Source: Siphonodentalium dalli
Lineage: Eukaryota; Mollusca; Scaphopoda; Gadilida; Siphonodentaliidae
NCBI GenBank assembly: GCA_032622095.1
Contig: CP136065.1
Coordinates: 216,110,151-216,174,150, forward strand
Length of the DNA: 64,000 bases
Direction of reading: 5' to 3'
In this document: positions 61,901 to 64,000 of the stretch, one piece after another
Position numbering within the stretch: position 1 is the stretch's first letter
Layout of the letters: each line of letters opens with the position of its first letter
Program-made: the position numbers and the translations under genes
Notes under the pieces: generated by a model
What the model saw: the letters and a program-made list of their open reading frames with translations, nothing else
Told to the model about the DNA's origin: nothing
Database searches by the model: none

Positions 61901-63851
61901 ATCAGTATAGTGAGTAAGATCACCATTATAATCAGTAAATATGCATTAAATATGATTTTGGGACATATGCATACTGGTATATGAGAGAGAAGTCACTTCT
62001 CCCTTGGACAAAAATAGGGAGAAGTGTTTATCACAAACACATATACTGATAACATTATTATTAAGTTTATAAAAAAAGAAGATCATGTTGATATTTCTAA
62101 CGATGTTTTAATTGTGGTATCCGTCTATTGTCTCCTATTTTCGACCTAATGTTACGAAAATCACCATACCACAATGGTGCGACTTCAATAATAATAGTTG
62201 CGCCTGCATGTTAAAAACATGATATTGACATTCATAAACATTTTGAAAACCAAATCAGGACATTGGCAGTTGTTTTAGTTGAACAGTTACTTATAATTCC
62301 GCAGAAGTAATACAATATTTCCAGCGATATACAAATGATTTATTTGGTTATGTGATTTGTATATAATTTTGGTGATATTCGGTATCAATACTAATTGATT
62401 GGTGCATAATTATACCCAAACTATATCGCCATCAAGAGAATTTCCGGGCCTAAATATGGATAGCACCTGTTTGCAGTCACAATTACTATTTTGGGTTTAG
62501 TAAAATTCATTGACGCAAAACTGCTGACAGGTGCCATGTTTTGAGTCACATTCCAATTTGGTTTACTATTGTTTATCACAAACACATACATGTATACTGA
62601 TAACAGTATTTTTAAGTTTATGAAATAAAGAAGATTATATTGATATTTCTGATGATTTATTTGTGGTATCCATCTATTTGTCTCTTTTTTTCAATGTTAT
62701 GTTATGAAAATCACCATACCACAACGGTGCGACTTCAATAATAATTGATACGCCTGCATGTTATAAACATGACATCAACATTCATAAACATTTTGGAAAC
62801 CCGATCAGGACATTGGCAGTTGTTTTAGTTGGACAGTTACTTAATATAACTCCTCAGCATAATGACAAGTATATGCATAATTATGGGCCTAAAATTGTAA
62901 AATGTGAGCAAATATGTCTATTTTGGTCAAATAACGTCTTTTTGGGAATACTAGTTTTAGTACGGGTCTGTTCTCGCCATTGACAAAGCAATTAGGTTCA
63001 ATGAACCGATTGGTAAACTATTTGAAACCATGCAGGCGATGTCACCAACTGATATATAACACAAATTGAAGGACACTTACTACCCATAATAAAAACATGC
63101 AATTTGCCATAACCGACATCAATCTAAAGGTAGTATTGAAGCAATACATCAGGGACACATCATCTTACTATGGCAAGCTGTAAATCCAGGGTTCTGGGAT
63201 ATATATATCTGTATACTCGTGTTATCATGAACTCCATCTCCAATTGCAAACAAGATGGTTCTGATAATTCACGTCAAATTCATTTGGGAACACTAATTCA
63301 GTATATCGTGATACGTATCTTATCATTGATAAAATATTGTGAATTGTATTGCATCATGACCAAGTACATGTATATCGTTACAGCCCTAATACTCTGTCAC
63401 TGCCCATAGTGTGACCAGCCACTTGGTGTGACCAGTCACTTCCCATAGTGTGAACAGTTATGTCGCAATGGTGTGACCAATCACTTCCCATAGTGTGACC
63501 ATATGCCTACTAACCATAAAGGGATGTTACGCACCTCTAAATATCAATTTCAAAATTATTTTAAGATGCATTATTCCATTAAAAATATTAATTTGAGACT
63601 TCACAAGTGAAATTAAAAACAAAAAGTCTCCTTCCCTCATTCTATTTATCAATATATAAATGATCGAGAACATAGGTTTTTATTTTCAATGGCGCTAGTT
63701 TGAAATAGTTATCTTGCAAAACATGCTGGCTTGTACTCAGACTGAAACTTTCCTCAACTCTGGCATTCAATTAACTTTTTTAGTGCATTACAGGAGATAA
63801 TACCTTGAACATGGATGACAGGTGCTGCAGTCGTTTTGTTGAGGTTCACAT
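18730..63851 (-). CDS. TGN38/TGOLN2/KCT2-like type I membrane protein with TSP1 domains (ten exons, 5' end outside window)
   Basis: Gene model on the minus strand, exons listed separately. N to C: Thr-rich linker, three TSP1 repeats, four short linkers (Asp/Glu/Thr/Pro-rich, then strongly acidic), a lysine-rich stalk, one membrane helix, and a short cytoplasmic tail with YKKL. The visible CDS is 1133 nt; with the one base from the missing upstream exon it gives 377 codons plus stop, all in frame. The tail HNKRK-IIAFIIEG and the Tyr motif place it with TGN38/TGOLN2/KCT2 proteins, which cycle between trans-Golgi network, plasma membrane and endosomes. TSP1 domains bind glycans and matrix ligands. 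That the TSP1 exons belong to this gene is inferred from strand, order, phase 1-1 and the shared G-completing junction; a transcript would prove it. Signal peptide and first exons are not in the window. Confidence 0.72.
18914..20202. mobile_element. Pogo/Tigger-like DNA transposon, nonautonomous
   Basis: Left end TA-CAGTAAAACCTCTCTAAAC; right end CCGGTTTGGAGAGGTTTCACTG-TA. Both TA dinucleotides are in place. The CAGT-RAACCTCTC terminal pattern is typical of pogo/Tigger. Sub-terminal copies of TTCGG..TACAGAGGT recur at the right side (about 20060-20185). About 1.29 kb without a transposase frame. Lies in the last intron of the minus-strand gene. Confidence 0.75.
20450..20968. mobile_element. 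Element with long inverted repeats (family L, copy 1)
   Basis: Ends GATGGATTATCTCTTT and AAAGAGATAATCCACC. Inside, AGACCCCTGTCCGGAAAAGC at the left mirrors TTTCCGGACAGGAGTCTTCG at the right, with ATTAATATTGATTTTATTT on both arms; each arm is about 150 bp. A second copy lies inverted at 43826-44342. Class unresolved. Confidence 0.7.
20990..21670. other. Intron DNA, no clear feature
   Basis: GGTGTATACCCCCACA near 21466-21481 resembles the end of the element at 24563-25108; otherwise nothing recognised. Confidence 0.35.
21674..21825. mobile_element. Family H element, single-hairpin form (H2)
   Basis: CAAGCCTTGAAATAGTGTGTC to its inverse, one perfect hairpin between, 152 bp. Confidence 0.85.
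21898..22345 (-). mobile_element. tRNA-derived SINE
   Basis: Read on the minus strand, the head has a Pol III A box (GTGGTCCAGTGGTCAGCGCG near 22312-22331) and a B-box-like GCGAGTTCGCG (22269-22279), about 40 bp apart as in tRNA genes. The body is about 350 bp and the tail holds TTTGAGCGCTTTGGGCC and GCGCTTTACAAATGC followed by ATT repeats, a tail style shared by many marine invertebrate SINEs and LINEs. Confidence 0.65.
22364..22389 (+). repeat. Poly-G tract, 26 bases
   Basis: Uninterrupted G run 18 bases beyond the SINE head. Strong G-quadruplex potential; its length is prone to sequencing error. Confidence 0.9.
22655..22880 (+). repeat. Dispersed repeat with GACAGACA-rich tail
   Basis: Shares ACACCAAATTTCATT-like, TAAAGTTATCA and GACAGACAGACCAATA with 31018-31230. 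The ACGG/ACAGAC tail resembles pearl-type elements. Confidence 0.5.
23136..23398 (+). mobile_element. Piggybac-like MITE, family B, copy 2
   Basis: TTAA-CCCTTTGATGACTGGAGC to CATGAAAGGG-TTAA with two diverged hairpin modules. Together with its left flank it is duplicated as the next copy. Confidence 0.8.
23488..23750 (+). mobile_element. Piggybac-like MITE, family B, copy 3
   Basis: Nearly the same as the copy 350 bp upstream. The shared left flank (AAAATTGATGCACA and ATTTTATCACTTG) shows that the two arose by local tandem duplication rather than two insertions. Confidence 0.8.
23777..23937 (-). CDS. Transmembrane exon of the TGN38-like gene
   Basis: 161 nt; phase 1 in, phase 0 out. Acceptor TACCCCTTTCAG, donor AAAG|GTCAGT. 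Encodes a lysine/glutamine-rich stalk (AESKNPKKNKDIKQQNEYK), a Ser-rich turn, then the membrane helix FMGYFVAAIVFCVAGYIAF and the stop-transfer HNKRK. HNKRK directly after the helix is the TGN38/TGOLN2 hallmark. The acceptor is a CAGCAG tandem site, so an isoform lacking one residue (Ala) is possible. Confidence 0.85.
23959..24358 (-). mobile_element. Piggybac-like MITE, family A, copy 4
   Basis: TTAA at both ends, two hairpins, 400 bp. It starts 22 bp beyond the membrane exon, close enough to lie at the branch-point/acceptor region of that intron. Confidence 0.85.
24563..25108. mobile_element. Element bounded by ATACCCCCAC inverted ends, with tandem core
   Basis: Left ATACCCCCAC and right GTGGGGGTAT. 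The core has about three diverged units with AATTATTGAAATCGGTTCAT, then an ACGG-type tract (GGACGGACAG, GTACGGACACACGG). The architecture recalls Helentron-associated elements. Contains no gene. Confidence 0.55.
25227..25658. mobile_element. Family H element, full two-hairpin form (H3)
   Basis: Hairpins at about 25258-25345 and 25535-25630, with the long H interior between (CTTCTGGGAAGTAGCTATAG, GAACTTCAATCT). Confidence 0.8.
25689..25855. mobile_element. Palindromic MITE, family M, copy 5 (internally deleted)
   Basis: TA-CAATAATGCCCTAAATAAT to GTGCATTACTACTG-TA. Most of the central hairpin's right arm is missing. Confidence 0.8.
25905..26030. repeat. Fragment of a repeat with AAAGGTAATCAATCCGAT end
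   Basis: Shares GGTTAAAAAATATTTGATTC and ATCAAAGCT with 49300-49380. The inverse end ATCGGATTGATTACCTTT is at 49661-49679. Confidence 0.5.
26050..26422. mobile_element. hAT-like MITE with 8-bp target duplication
   Basis: Terminal repeats AGGTGACACCAACTTTAAA (left) and AGGTGACACCAATTTTAAA (right, inverted), continuing to GGTTTACGAACAT. Flanks CATGTATA (26042-26049) and AATGTATA (26423-26430) match 7 of 8. Non-coding, 373 bp. Confidence 0.6.
26722..26997 (+). mobile_element. Piggybac-like MITE, family B, copy 4
   Basis: Left side decayed to ATAA-CCCTTTTGTGACGGGAGC; right end CATGAAAGGG-TTAA. Two diverged hairpins. Probably an older copy. Confidence 0.75.
27058..27449 (+). mobile_element. Piggybac-like MITE, family A, copy 5
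   Basis: TTAA at 27058-27061 and 27446-27449, both hairpins intact. Confidence 0.85.
27450..27984. other. Intron DNA, no feature
   Basis: AT-rich, nothing recognised. Confidence 0.4.
27985..29516 (-). repeat. Dispersed repeat family R, copy 2, split by a pearl element
   Basis: R sequence at 27985-28103 and 29261-29516 reads continuously when the element at 28104-29260 is removed, judged by the copies at 2.8 and 30.5 kb. Confidence 0.75.
28104..29260 (+). mobile_element. Pearl-type Helentron-like element, complete (P3)
   Basis: Starts TGAAAGTGTCAATGACACTG, then TAGCTCAACTTAGG. About six core units of 160 bp (AAGATGGCTGC ... CCTGTAGCCCGCGCCAAAGG) follow. It ends with ACACACGTACAACGGATG, CATGGCAATAGCTCAAAC and a hairpin finishing GAGCTAA. 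AGCTCAACTT near the start is the inverse of AAGTTGAGCT at the end (sub-terminal inverted repeat). No coding capacity. Confidence 0.8.
29700..29911. mobile_element. Palindromic MITE, family M, copy 6
   Basis: TA-CAGTAATGCACTAATTAA to GGGCATTACTG, followed by CA instead of TA. 212 bp, intact palindrome. Ends 40 bp from the acidic exon of the minus-strand gene. Confidence 0.85.
29952..30038 (-). CDS. Acidic juxtamembrane exon of the TGN38-like gene
   Basis: 87 nt, phase 1-1. Acceptor CATCTGACTTGTATAG, donor G|GTGATC. With the preceding G it reads DDDYSPYDDEQDDDF, then YKHSAHNEDNGFSI, then G. Ten Asp and two Glu among 29 residues. It precedes the membrane exon; an acidic stretch before the membrane helix also occurs in KCT2-type proteins. 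Confidence 0.75.
   Translation of the reverse strand: MTIIVLTMMNKMMISTNILPITKTMGSV
30138..30538 (+). mobile_element. Piggybac-like MITE, family A, copy 6
   Basis: TTAA at both ends, two hairpins (outer arm GCATAGGC changed in the first). Confidence 0.85.
30539..30905 (-). repeat. Dispersed repeat family R, copy 3
   Basis: Inverse of the 2.8 kb copy. The family A element at 30138-30538 abuts its TTAAAGTGATG end. Confidence 0.7.
31018..31230 (+). repeat. Dispersed repeat with GACAGAC tail, second copy
   Basis: Matches 22655-22880 in order of landmarks; tail GATGGATGGACAGACAGACC. Confidence 0.5.
31395..31517. mobile_element. Piggybac-like MITE, family B, copy 5 (internally deleted)
   Basis: CCTTTCATGATGGGAGCTGC to CCAGTCATGGAAAGGG-TTAA. 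Only half of one hairpin remains (AAGAGAATGCATTGGC). Confidence 0.7.
31541..31573 (-). CDS. 33-nt linker exon of the TGN38-like gene
   Basis: Phase 1-1. Acceptor TTTTGTTTCATTTCAG, donor GAAG|GTATGT. Reads D-QTIPPPVDNE-G with the incoming G. A short Pro-rich extracellular linker. Confidence 0.7.
31620..32072. mobile_element. Family H element, full form (H4)
   Basis: Variant outer ends CAAGTCTAAAGTTTAGTGTG and its inverse; hairpins at about 31651-31741 and 31955-32043. Confidence 0.75.
32284..32500 (-). pseudogene. Two decayed duplicates of the 33-nt linker exon
   Basis: About 32284-32385 copies the exon and both flanking intron edges, but the acceptor AG has become AA and the donor GT has become TT. 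About 32444-32500 keeps a good acceptor (TTTTCTTTCATTTCAG) but would read a stop (TAA) in the required phase. Both look dead. Confidence 0.6.
32584..32984 (-). mobile_element. Piggybac-like MITE, family A, copy 7
   Basis: TTAA both sides; the right terminal G next to TTAA has changed to C. Faces the next copy across 97 bp. Confidence 0.85.
33082..33481 (+). mobile_element. Piggybac-like MITE, family A, copy 8
   Basis: Intact, in opposite orientation to the copy ending at 32984, making a nearly 900-bp inverted pair. Confidence 0.85.
33542..33640. repeat. AATCGAT-rich end of a hAT-like element
   Basis: GAGGTGCCACGATTATTGAT followed by many ATAATCGA words, a composition typical of hAT sub-terminal regions. 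The other end was not found. Confidence 0.4.
33947..35130 (+). mobile_element. Pearl-type Helentron-like element (P4, 3' end altered)
   Basis: Start TGAAAGTATCAATGACACTG, about seven core units, tail ACACACACACAGACGACGG. The usual CATGGCAATAGCTC plus hairpin is missing. Confidence 0.75.
35650..36305. repeat. Diverged tandem repeat, unit about 130 bp
   Basis: Three to four units sharing GACGGGTCAAAT, TTGACATTCAAAA and GTCAATTCAAGGTCAAAT. Begins with a GTATGTGTGTATGCATG microsatellite and ends CGGACGAAGTAGGGTCCACC. Confidence 0.55.
36440..37085 (+). mobile_element. Heavily decayed pearl-type element (P5)
   Basis: Recognisable words GATGACTGCTGGCGACAATG, GCTCCCATCTAG and GATCGGACAAAGGGTG at about 130-160 bp spacing. 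No clear ends. Confidence 0.45.
37573..37865 (+). mobile_element. Decayed pearl-type element fragment (P6)
   Basis: Starts AGTTTCAGTGACACT, then TTACAGTCAATGGAGCAAT and TATGGCCGCTGGCGACCAT, matching the 5' part of the 52.2 kb element. Confidence 0.5.
37853..38152. repeat. Tandem duplication, period about 173 bp
   Basis: Two copies of a 127-bp segment (TTTTATGTTCACTTTATAAA, GAGTCATCTTTGTCATGTAT) at 37853 and 38026. Confidence 0.75.
38160..39225. other. Intron DNA, no feature
   Basis: Contains a short doublet TTTTATTCCGAGTTGGC near 38340-38372. No exon with the expected phase found. Confidence 0.35.
39228..39388. repeat. GATTAC/GTAATC-rich end of a hAT-like element
   Basis: Dense GATTA words ending ACGATTACCCCAACCCTGG, a familiar hAT right terminus. 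Left end not found. Confidence 0.45.
39520..39973. mobile_element. Family H element, full form (H5)
   Basis: Ends CAAGCCTGAGATTAGTGTGC and its inverse, with hairpins at about 39552-39638 and 39853-39945. Confidence 0.75.
40105..40330 (-). mobile_element. 3' end of a non-LTR retrotransposon ORF2 (fragment)
   Basis: Minus-strand frame reads PFKKLVNLRQPSRSMQRRSE, then NSNHRILGDRAFYAPTMWNNL. The pattern LR-x-S ... LGDRAF-x-AP-x-MWN-x-L is the usual C-terminus of CR1/jockey-type reverse transcriptases. About 70 residues only; the RT core is absent. Confidence 0.5.
40335..40870. other. Intron DNA, no feature
   Basis: Nothing recognised. Confidence 0.35.
40874..41487. repeat. 36-bp minisatellite, about 17 copies
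   Basis: Unit ATTTACTCAAAATGTTATTA plus ACTCAATAAACATAAC, with alternating variants TTATTA/TTAGTA and CAAAAT/CGAAAT and occasional 2-bp deletions. Ends about 55 bp short of the Thr-rich exon of the minus-strand gene. Confidence 0.9.
41542..41616 (-). CDS. Thr-rich linker exon of the TGN38-like gene
   Basis: 75 nt, phase 1-1. Acceptor AATTTTTTTTGTAG, donor GCAG|GTGAGA. Reads G-TATEASKNK, seven Thr (one ACA, six ACC), KAPPIPTA-G. A mucin-like O-glycosylation stretch is likely. The (ACC)n run may be length-polymorphic. Confidence 0.78.
41894..42106. mobile_element. Palindromic MITE, family M, copy 7
   Basis: TA-CAGTAATGCTCTAATTAA to AGAGCATTACTG-TA, 213 bp, nearly perfect palindrome with matching arm changes. 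Confidence 0.88.
42205..43695 (+). repeat. Diverged tandem array with ACGG tail (Helentron-like)
   Basis: About eight units of 130-150 bp sharing CAAATCTG, CACCCAAGGACC, CCATACCAAATATAAGCTAA and TTCTTGAGAAGATG. Interrupted at about 42985-43400 by unrelated DNA. Ends in GGACAGACGGACGGATGGAT at 43664-43693. Core plus ACGG tract is the pearl-like layout, with a different core sequence. Confidence 0.55.
43713..43736 (-). CDS. 24-nt linker micro-exon of the TGN38-like gene
   Basis: Phase 1-1. Acceptor TTTGTTCCATTTCAG, donor GAAG|GTAATG. Reads D-TDTIEPE-G. Very short, supported by strong splice sites and by fitting the D...G linker pattern of its neighbours. Confidence 0.65.
43826..44342. mobile_element. 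Element with long inverted repeats (family L, copy 2)
   Basis: Inverted relative to the copy at 20450. Ends GGTGGATTATCTCTTTG and AAGAGATAATCCATTT. Shares GTTAACAGAGACCAGAAATT and CATAGGAACAGCC with that copy. Confidence 0.7.
44345..44872. other. Intron DNA, no feature
   Basis: Contains an (AT)8 run at 44639-44654. Otherwise nothing recognised. Confidence 0.4.
44876..44996. mobile_element. Palindromic MITE, family M, copy 8 (right arm mostly deleted)
   Basis: TGTAATGCCCTAAGTAATCG to GAAAGCTCTC, then directly ACTTAGGGCATTACTG-TA. Confidence 0.75.
45049..45449 (-). mobile_element. Piggybac-like MITE, family A, copy 9
   Basis: TTAA both sides, two intact hairpins. Confidence 0.87.
45690..46079 (-). 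mobile_element. Piggybac-like MITE, family A, copy 10
   Basis: Same orientation as copy 9, 240 bp away; differs by a shorter spacer between the hairpins. Confidence 0.87.
46540..46660. repeat. Imperfect inverted repeat
   Basis: AGGGAGCCCCACATAGA at 46551-46567 mirrors TCTATGTGAGGCTCCCT at about 46593-46609; related in wording to the inner arm of family B hairpins (GGCTCCCTATGGGAG). Confidence 0.5.
46673..47045 (+). repeat. Dispersed repeat family R, copy 4
   Basis: Same orientation as the 2.8 kb copy; ends GTTTCACATCACTTTA-like. Confidence 0.7.
47256..47466. mobile_element. Palindromic MITE, family M, copy 9
   Basis: TA-CAGTAATGCCCTAAATAAT to GGGCATTACTA-TA, 211 bp. Confidence 0.85.
47481..47910. 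mobile_element. Family H element, full form (H6)
   Basis: CAAGCCTTGAAATAGGG to its inverse; hairpins at about 47508-47600 and 47789-47882. Confidence 0.8.
48150..48593. mobile_element. Family H element, full form (H7)
   Basis: Duplicate of H6 with a diverged left end (AGCCTGCAAATAGCGTGTC). Hairpins at about 48177-48270 and 48472-48565. Confidence 0.8.
48711..48839. mobile_element. Palindromic MITE, family M, copy 10, with empty site in the window
   Basis: CAGTAATGCCCAAAGTAATC to GGGCATTACTG, 129 bp with the centre deleted. Copy 1 of the surrounding duplication reads TTATTATC-TA-TTTCCTG; here it reads TTATTATC-TA-element-TA-TTTCCTG. This fixes both ends and the TA duplication exactly. Confidence 0.92.
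49170..49302. repeat. 26-bp tandem repeat, five copies
   Basis: Unit TTAAGCACCCCTCAATTACT plus ATTTAT, nearly identical copies. Confidence 0.9.
49303..49685. repeat. Repeat ending ATCGGATTGATTACCTTT
   Basis: Left part matches 25935-26000; right end is the inverse of AAAGGTAATCAATCCGAT at 25908. Probably one element whose left end was replaced by the 26-bp tandem repeat. Confidence 0.45.
49690..50018. other. Intron DNA, no feature
   Basis: Nothing recognised. Confidence 0.35.
50023..50154. mobile_element. Palindromic MITE, family M, copy 11 (right end lost)
   Basis: TA-CAGTAATGCCCTAAATAAT through the central GAGAGCTTTCCGATGAATGG, then abrupt stop. Confidence 0.8.
50165..51010. repeat. Diverged tandem repeat with G tracts
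   Basis: Several units share CACCAAACTTATA(T/C)A, ATCTC(C/T)AT and a GTTTAA(A/G)GA word. Two G runs (17 and 8 bases) lie at about 50621-50652. Confidence 0.45.
51010..52060. other. Intron DNA, little recognised
   Basis: GATTGATTGATTGAT at about 51684. The segment 52018-52056 (ATCACTTTAACCTGGGCAAC, CGCCGGGTAACCCTGC) looks like the terminus of an unidentified element. Confidence 0.4.
52063..55772. repeat. 43-bp minisatellite, about 40 copies, split by a pearl element
   Basis: Unit CATAAAGGAGCACTGATTAG plus GTCCAGCCAGCAACATATATCAA. Three units lie at 52063-52192 and the rest at 54190-55772. Variants GATTAGG/GATCAGG and GAGCACTG/GAACAATG alternate in the left part; the right part is nearly uniform GAGCACTGATTAGG. 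Confidence 0.93.
52193..54189 (+). mobile_element. Pearl-type Helentron-like element, complete (P7)
   Basis: Starts TGAAAGTGTCAATGACACTG. Eleven core units of about 161 bp follow, alternating between a ...CATACAAAGAGTAAAATCC type and a ...GGATTAAATTTT type. The tail is ACGTACACACGGACGACGG, then CATGGCAATAGCTCAAAC, and a hairpin CTTTAC-AAA-GTAAAG ending GAGCTAA. It sits inside the 43-bp minisatellite between CCAACA and TAAAGG, with no target duplication: an A|T insertion, as expected for Helitron-class rolling-circle elements. Non-coding, so it depended on another element's replicase. Confidence 0.85.
55868..56185. repeat. GAT and ATC microsatellites in inverted arrangement
   Basis: (GAT)n at 55873-55930 is followed by (ATC/TCA)n at about 55969-56185, so the transcript could fold back. 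The long Asp/Ile/Met/Ser frames here are microsatellite artefacts. Confidence 0.85.
56296..56447. repeat. 150-bp palindrome, GC-richer
   Basis: Left arm GAACGACACGATGTGTAAAT, GGGTTTGTCGATACGGCAC, GATAGAACGAGAGGCGC; the right arm is its inverse with few mismatches, centred at about 56372. Followed by TATTACACGCTTC (about 56451-56463), whose inverse is at about 56680-56692. Perhaps a foldback element of about 400 bp. Confidence 0.75.
56700..57615. other. Intron DNA, no feature
   Basis: AT-rich; no exon of phase 1-1 and no repeat ends found. Confidence 0.35.
57926..57951 (-). repeat. C/G tract beside the TSP1 donor site (unit 1)
   Basis: On the minus strand, long G runs with a single T interruption lie about 48 bases after the GT donor. 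The same tract, shorter, is at about 59020-59037 and 60051-60068 in units 2 and 3. Confidence 0.85.
57999..58184 (-). CDS. TSP1-domain exon, unit 1
   Basis: 186 nt, phase 1-1. Acceptor TTTCTATCTTTTCAG, donor GCAG|GTATCA. One full thrombospondin type 1 repeat: NGNWSKWEANESCSVTCGEG, then RVCNNPAPKNGGKNC, then CNMDPCPS. It has the W-x-x-W motif, CSVTCG, six cysteines and the GG-x-x-C core. W-x-x-W is the usual C-mannosylation signal. Differs from unit 2 by Ile instead of Thr near the end (TISAG). Confidence 0.85.
58232..58697. repeat. 58-bp satellite, array 1 (about 8 units)
   Basis: Unit GGGACCAGCCTGGATGTTTC, AAATCGGGAGAATTCACTTC, TCTCTAGACCGGTACACA. GAGAATTCACTTCTC inside is a small inverted repeat. 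Confidence 0.93.
59086..59271 (-). CDS. TSP1-domain exon, unit 2
   Basis: Same 186-nt, phase 1-1 exon with identical splice sites, 1087 bp from unit 1. One base differs from unit 1 (Thr for Ile). All TSP1 cysteines and tryptophans kept. Confidence 0.85.
59319..59729. repeat. 58-bp satellite, array 2 (about 7 units)
   Basis: Same unit as array 1, with more GAGAAGTCACTTCTC variants. Confidence 0.93.
60116..60301 (-). CDS. TSP1-domain exon, unit 3
   Basis: Same exon again, 1030 bp from unit 2. One base differs from unit 2 (GEGAQ instead of GEGTQ). First TSP1 of the three in transcript order. Confidence 0.85.
60350..61222. repeat. 58-bp satellite, array 3 (about 15 units)
   Basis: Longest array; its right end fuses directly to the retrotransposon ORF1 remnant. 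Confidence 0.93.
61222..61796 (-). pseudogene. Non-LTR retrotransposon ORF1 (gag-like) remnant
   Basis: Open minus-strand frame of about 190 codons, truncated at both ends. Begins after a TGA at 61797-61799 and is cut at the C-terminus by the 58-bp satellite. It has a zinc knuckle CFKCQGYGHGQGHC (CX2CX4HX4C), then CAHCSLSGFDYKDC and CSNCPGSHAAMDHSC, preceded by YYVPNPLR. This three-knuckle arrangement is usual for jockey/I-type ORF1. Downstream is polar and Ser/Thr/Pro-rich (VSKKKYVNASTQTE). The frame itself is clean, so the insertion may be fairly young. Confidence 0.75.
61808..61948. repeat. Short tandem repeat, unit about 33 bp
   Basis: Three to four copies of CACCATTATAATCAGTA and AGTGAGTAAGA. 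Confidence 0.7.
62025..62844. repeat. Direct repeat pair of about 275 bp
   Basis: 62025-62298 and 62568-62844 match over their length (GTTTATCACAAACACATA, AAAATCACCATACCACAA, GGACATTGGCAGTTGTTTTA). The 270 bp between is unique. Confidence 0.8.
62850..63400. other. Intron DNA, no feature
   Basis: Nothing recognised; the frame at 63170-63409 has no family resemblance. Confidence 0.35.
63407..63510. repeat. Short tandem repeat, unit about 26 bp
   Basis: Four copies of CCATAGTGTGACCA(G/A)TCACTTC with changes. Confidence 0.7.
63804..63851 (-). CDS. Thr-containing linker exon of the TGN38-like gene (first visible exon)
   Basis: 48 nt, phase 1-1. Acceptor ATTTCTCTTCCAG, donor CAAG|GTATTA. Reads D-VNLNKTTAAPVIHVQ-G with an incoming G. 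Same D...G design as the linkers at 43.7, 31.5 and 30.0 kb, which is the main reason to place it in the same gene. Confidence 0.65.
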
Positions 63852-63868
63852 CTGGAAGAGAAATAAAT

Positions 63869-64000
63869 ATCCACAGCATGATTACTATATTAATAGATAT
63901 CCACAGCATGATTTCTCTATCCACAGCATGATTACTCTATTAATAGATATACACAGCATGATTACTCTTTTAATAGATATCCACAGAATGATTACTCTAT
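63869..64000. repeat. 31-bp tandem repeat reaching the window edge
   Basis: Unit ATATCCACAGCATGATTACT plus CTATTAATAG, about four to five copies, one with an internal deletion. Confidence 0.85.

Overview
This is animal nuclear DNA, most likely from a mollusc and probably a bivalve. It is AT-rich, has split genes with GT-AG introns, and is crowded with small DNA transposons. The bivalve guess rests on several Helentron-like elements of the 'pearl' type: tandem core units of about 160 bp, an ACGG-rich tract, then a hairpin ending in CTAA. That element type was described from bivalves. The species cannot be read from the sequence alone.

Two host genes can be supported. On the plus strand, 2215-2619 is a complete intronless gene for a small Tim protein of the TIMM10B (Tim9b) type with both CX3C motifs. 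On the minus strand, one large gene enters from beyond the right edge and ends at 18730. Ten exons are visible: a linker exon at 63.8 kb, three nearly identical TSP1 exons (60.1, 59.1 and 58.0 kb), short Thr/Pro/acidic linker exons at 43.7, 41.5 and 31.5 kb, an Asp-rich exon at 30.0 kb, a transmembrane exon at 23.8 kb and a cytoplasmic-tail exon at 18.8 kb. The membrane segment followed by HNKRK, then IIAFIIEG and a YKKL sorting motif, matches the C-terminus of TGN38/TGOLN2/KCT2 trans-Golgi proteins. All extracellular exons are phase 1-1, each starts by completing a G-initial codon, and the visible parts join into one open frame of 377 residues. TSP1 domains in front of a TGN38-like tail is an unusual architecture and is the main biological finding here.

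Most of the remainder is mobile or repeated DNA, much of it in the introns of that gene. (1) Piggybac-like TTAA elements fall into three terminal-repeat families (A, B, C/D) that share one 67-bp hairpin module; family A alone has ten copies. (2) An almost fully palindromic mariner-like family (M) with TA target sites has eleven copies. (3) Family H carries two hairpins per element. (4) Pearl-type Helentron-like elements occur at 3.7, 7.7, 28.1, 33.9 and 52.2 kb, with decayed ones at 36.5 and 37.6 kb. (5) Single elements include a MULE with a transposase pseudogene, a pogo/Tigger-like element, a hAT-like element, a tRNA-derived SINE, two non-LTR retrotransposon fragments and several elements with long inverted repeats.

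Tandem arrays: a 36-bp minisatellite (40.9-41.5 kb), a 43-bp minisatellite split by a pearl element (52.1-55.8 kb), GAT/ATC microsatellites (55.9-56.2 kb), and a 58-bp satellite that was amplified together with the TSP1 exon as a threefold tandem duplication (57.6-61.2 kb). Several nested or empty/filled-site pairs in the window give exact element ends and target-site duplications without any outside data.
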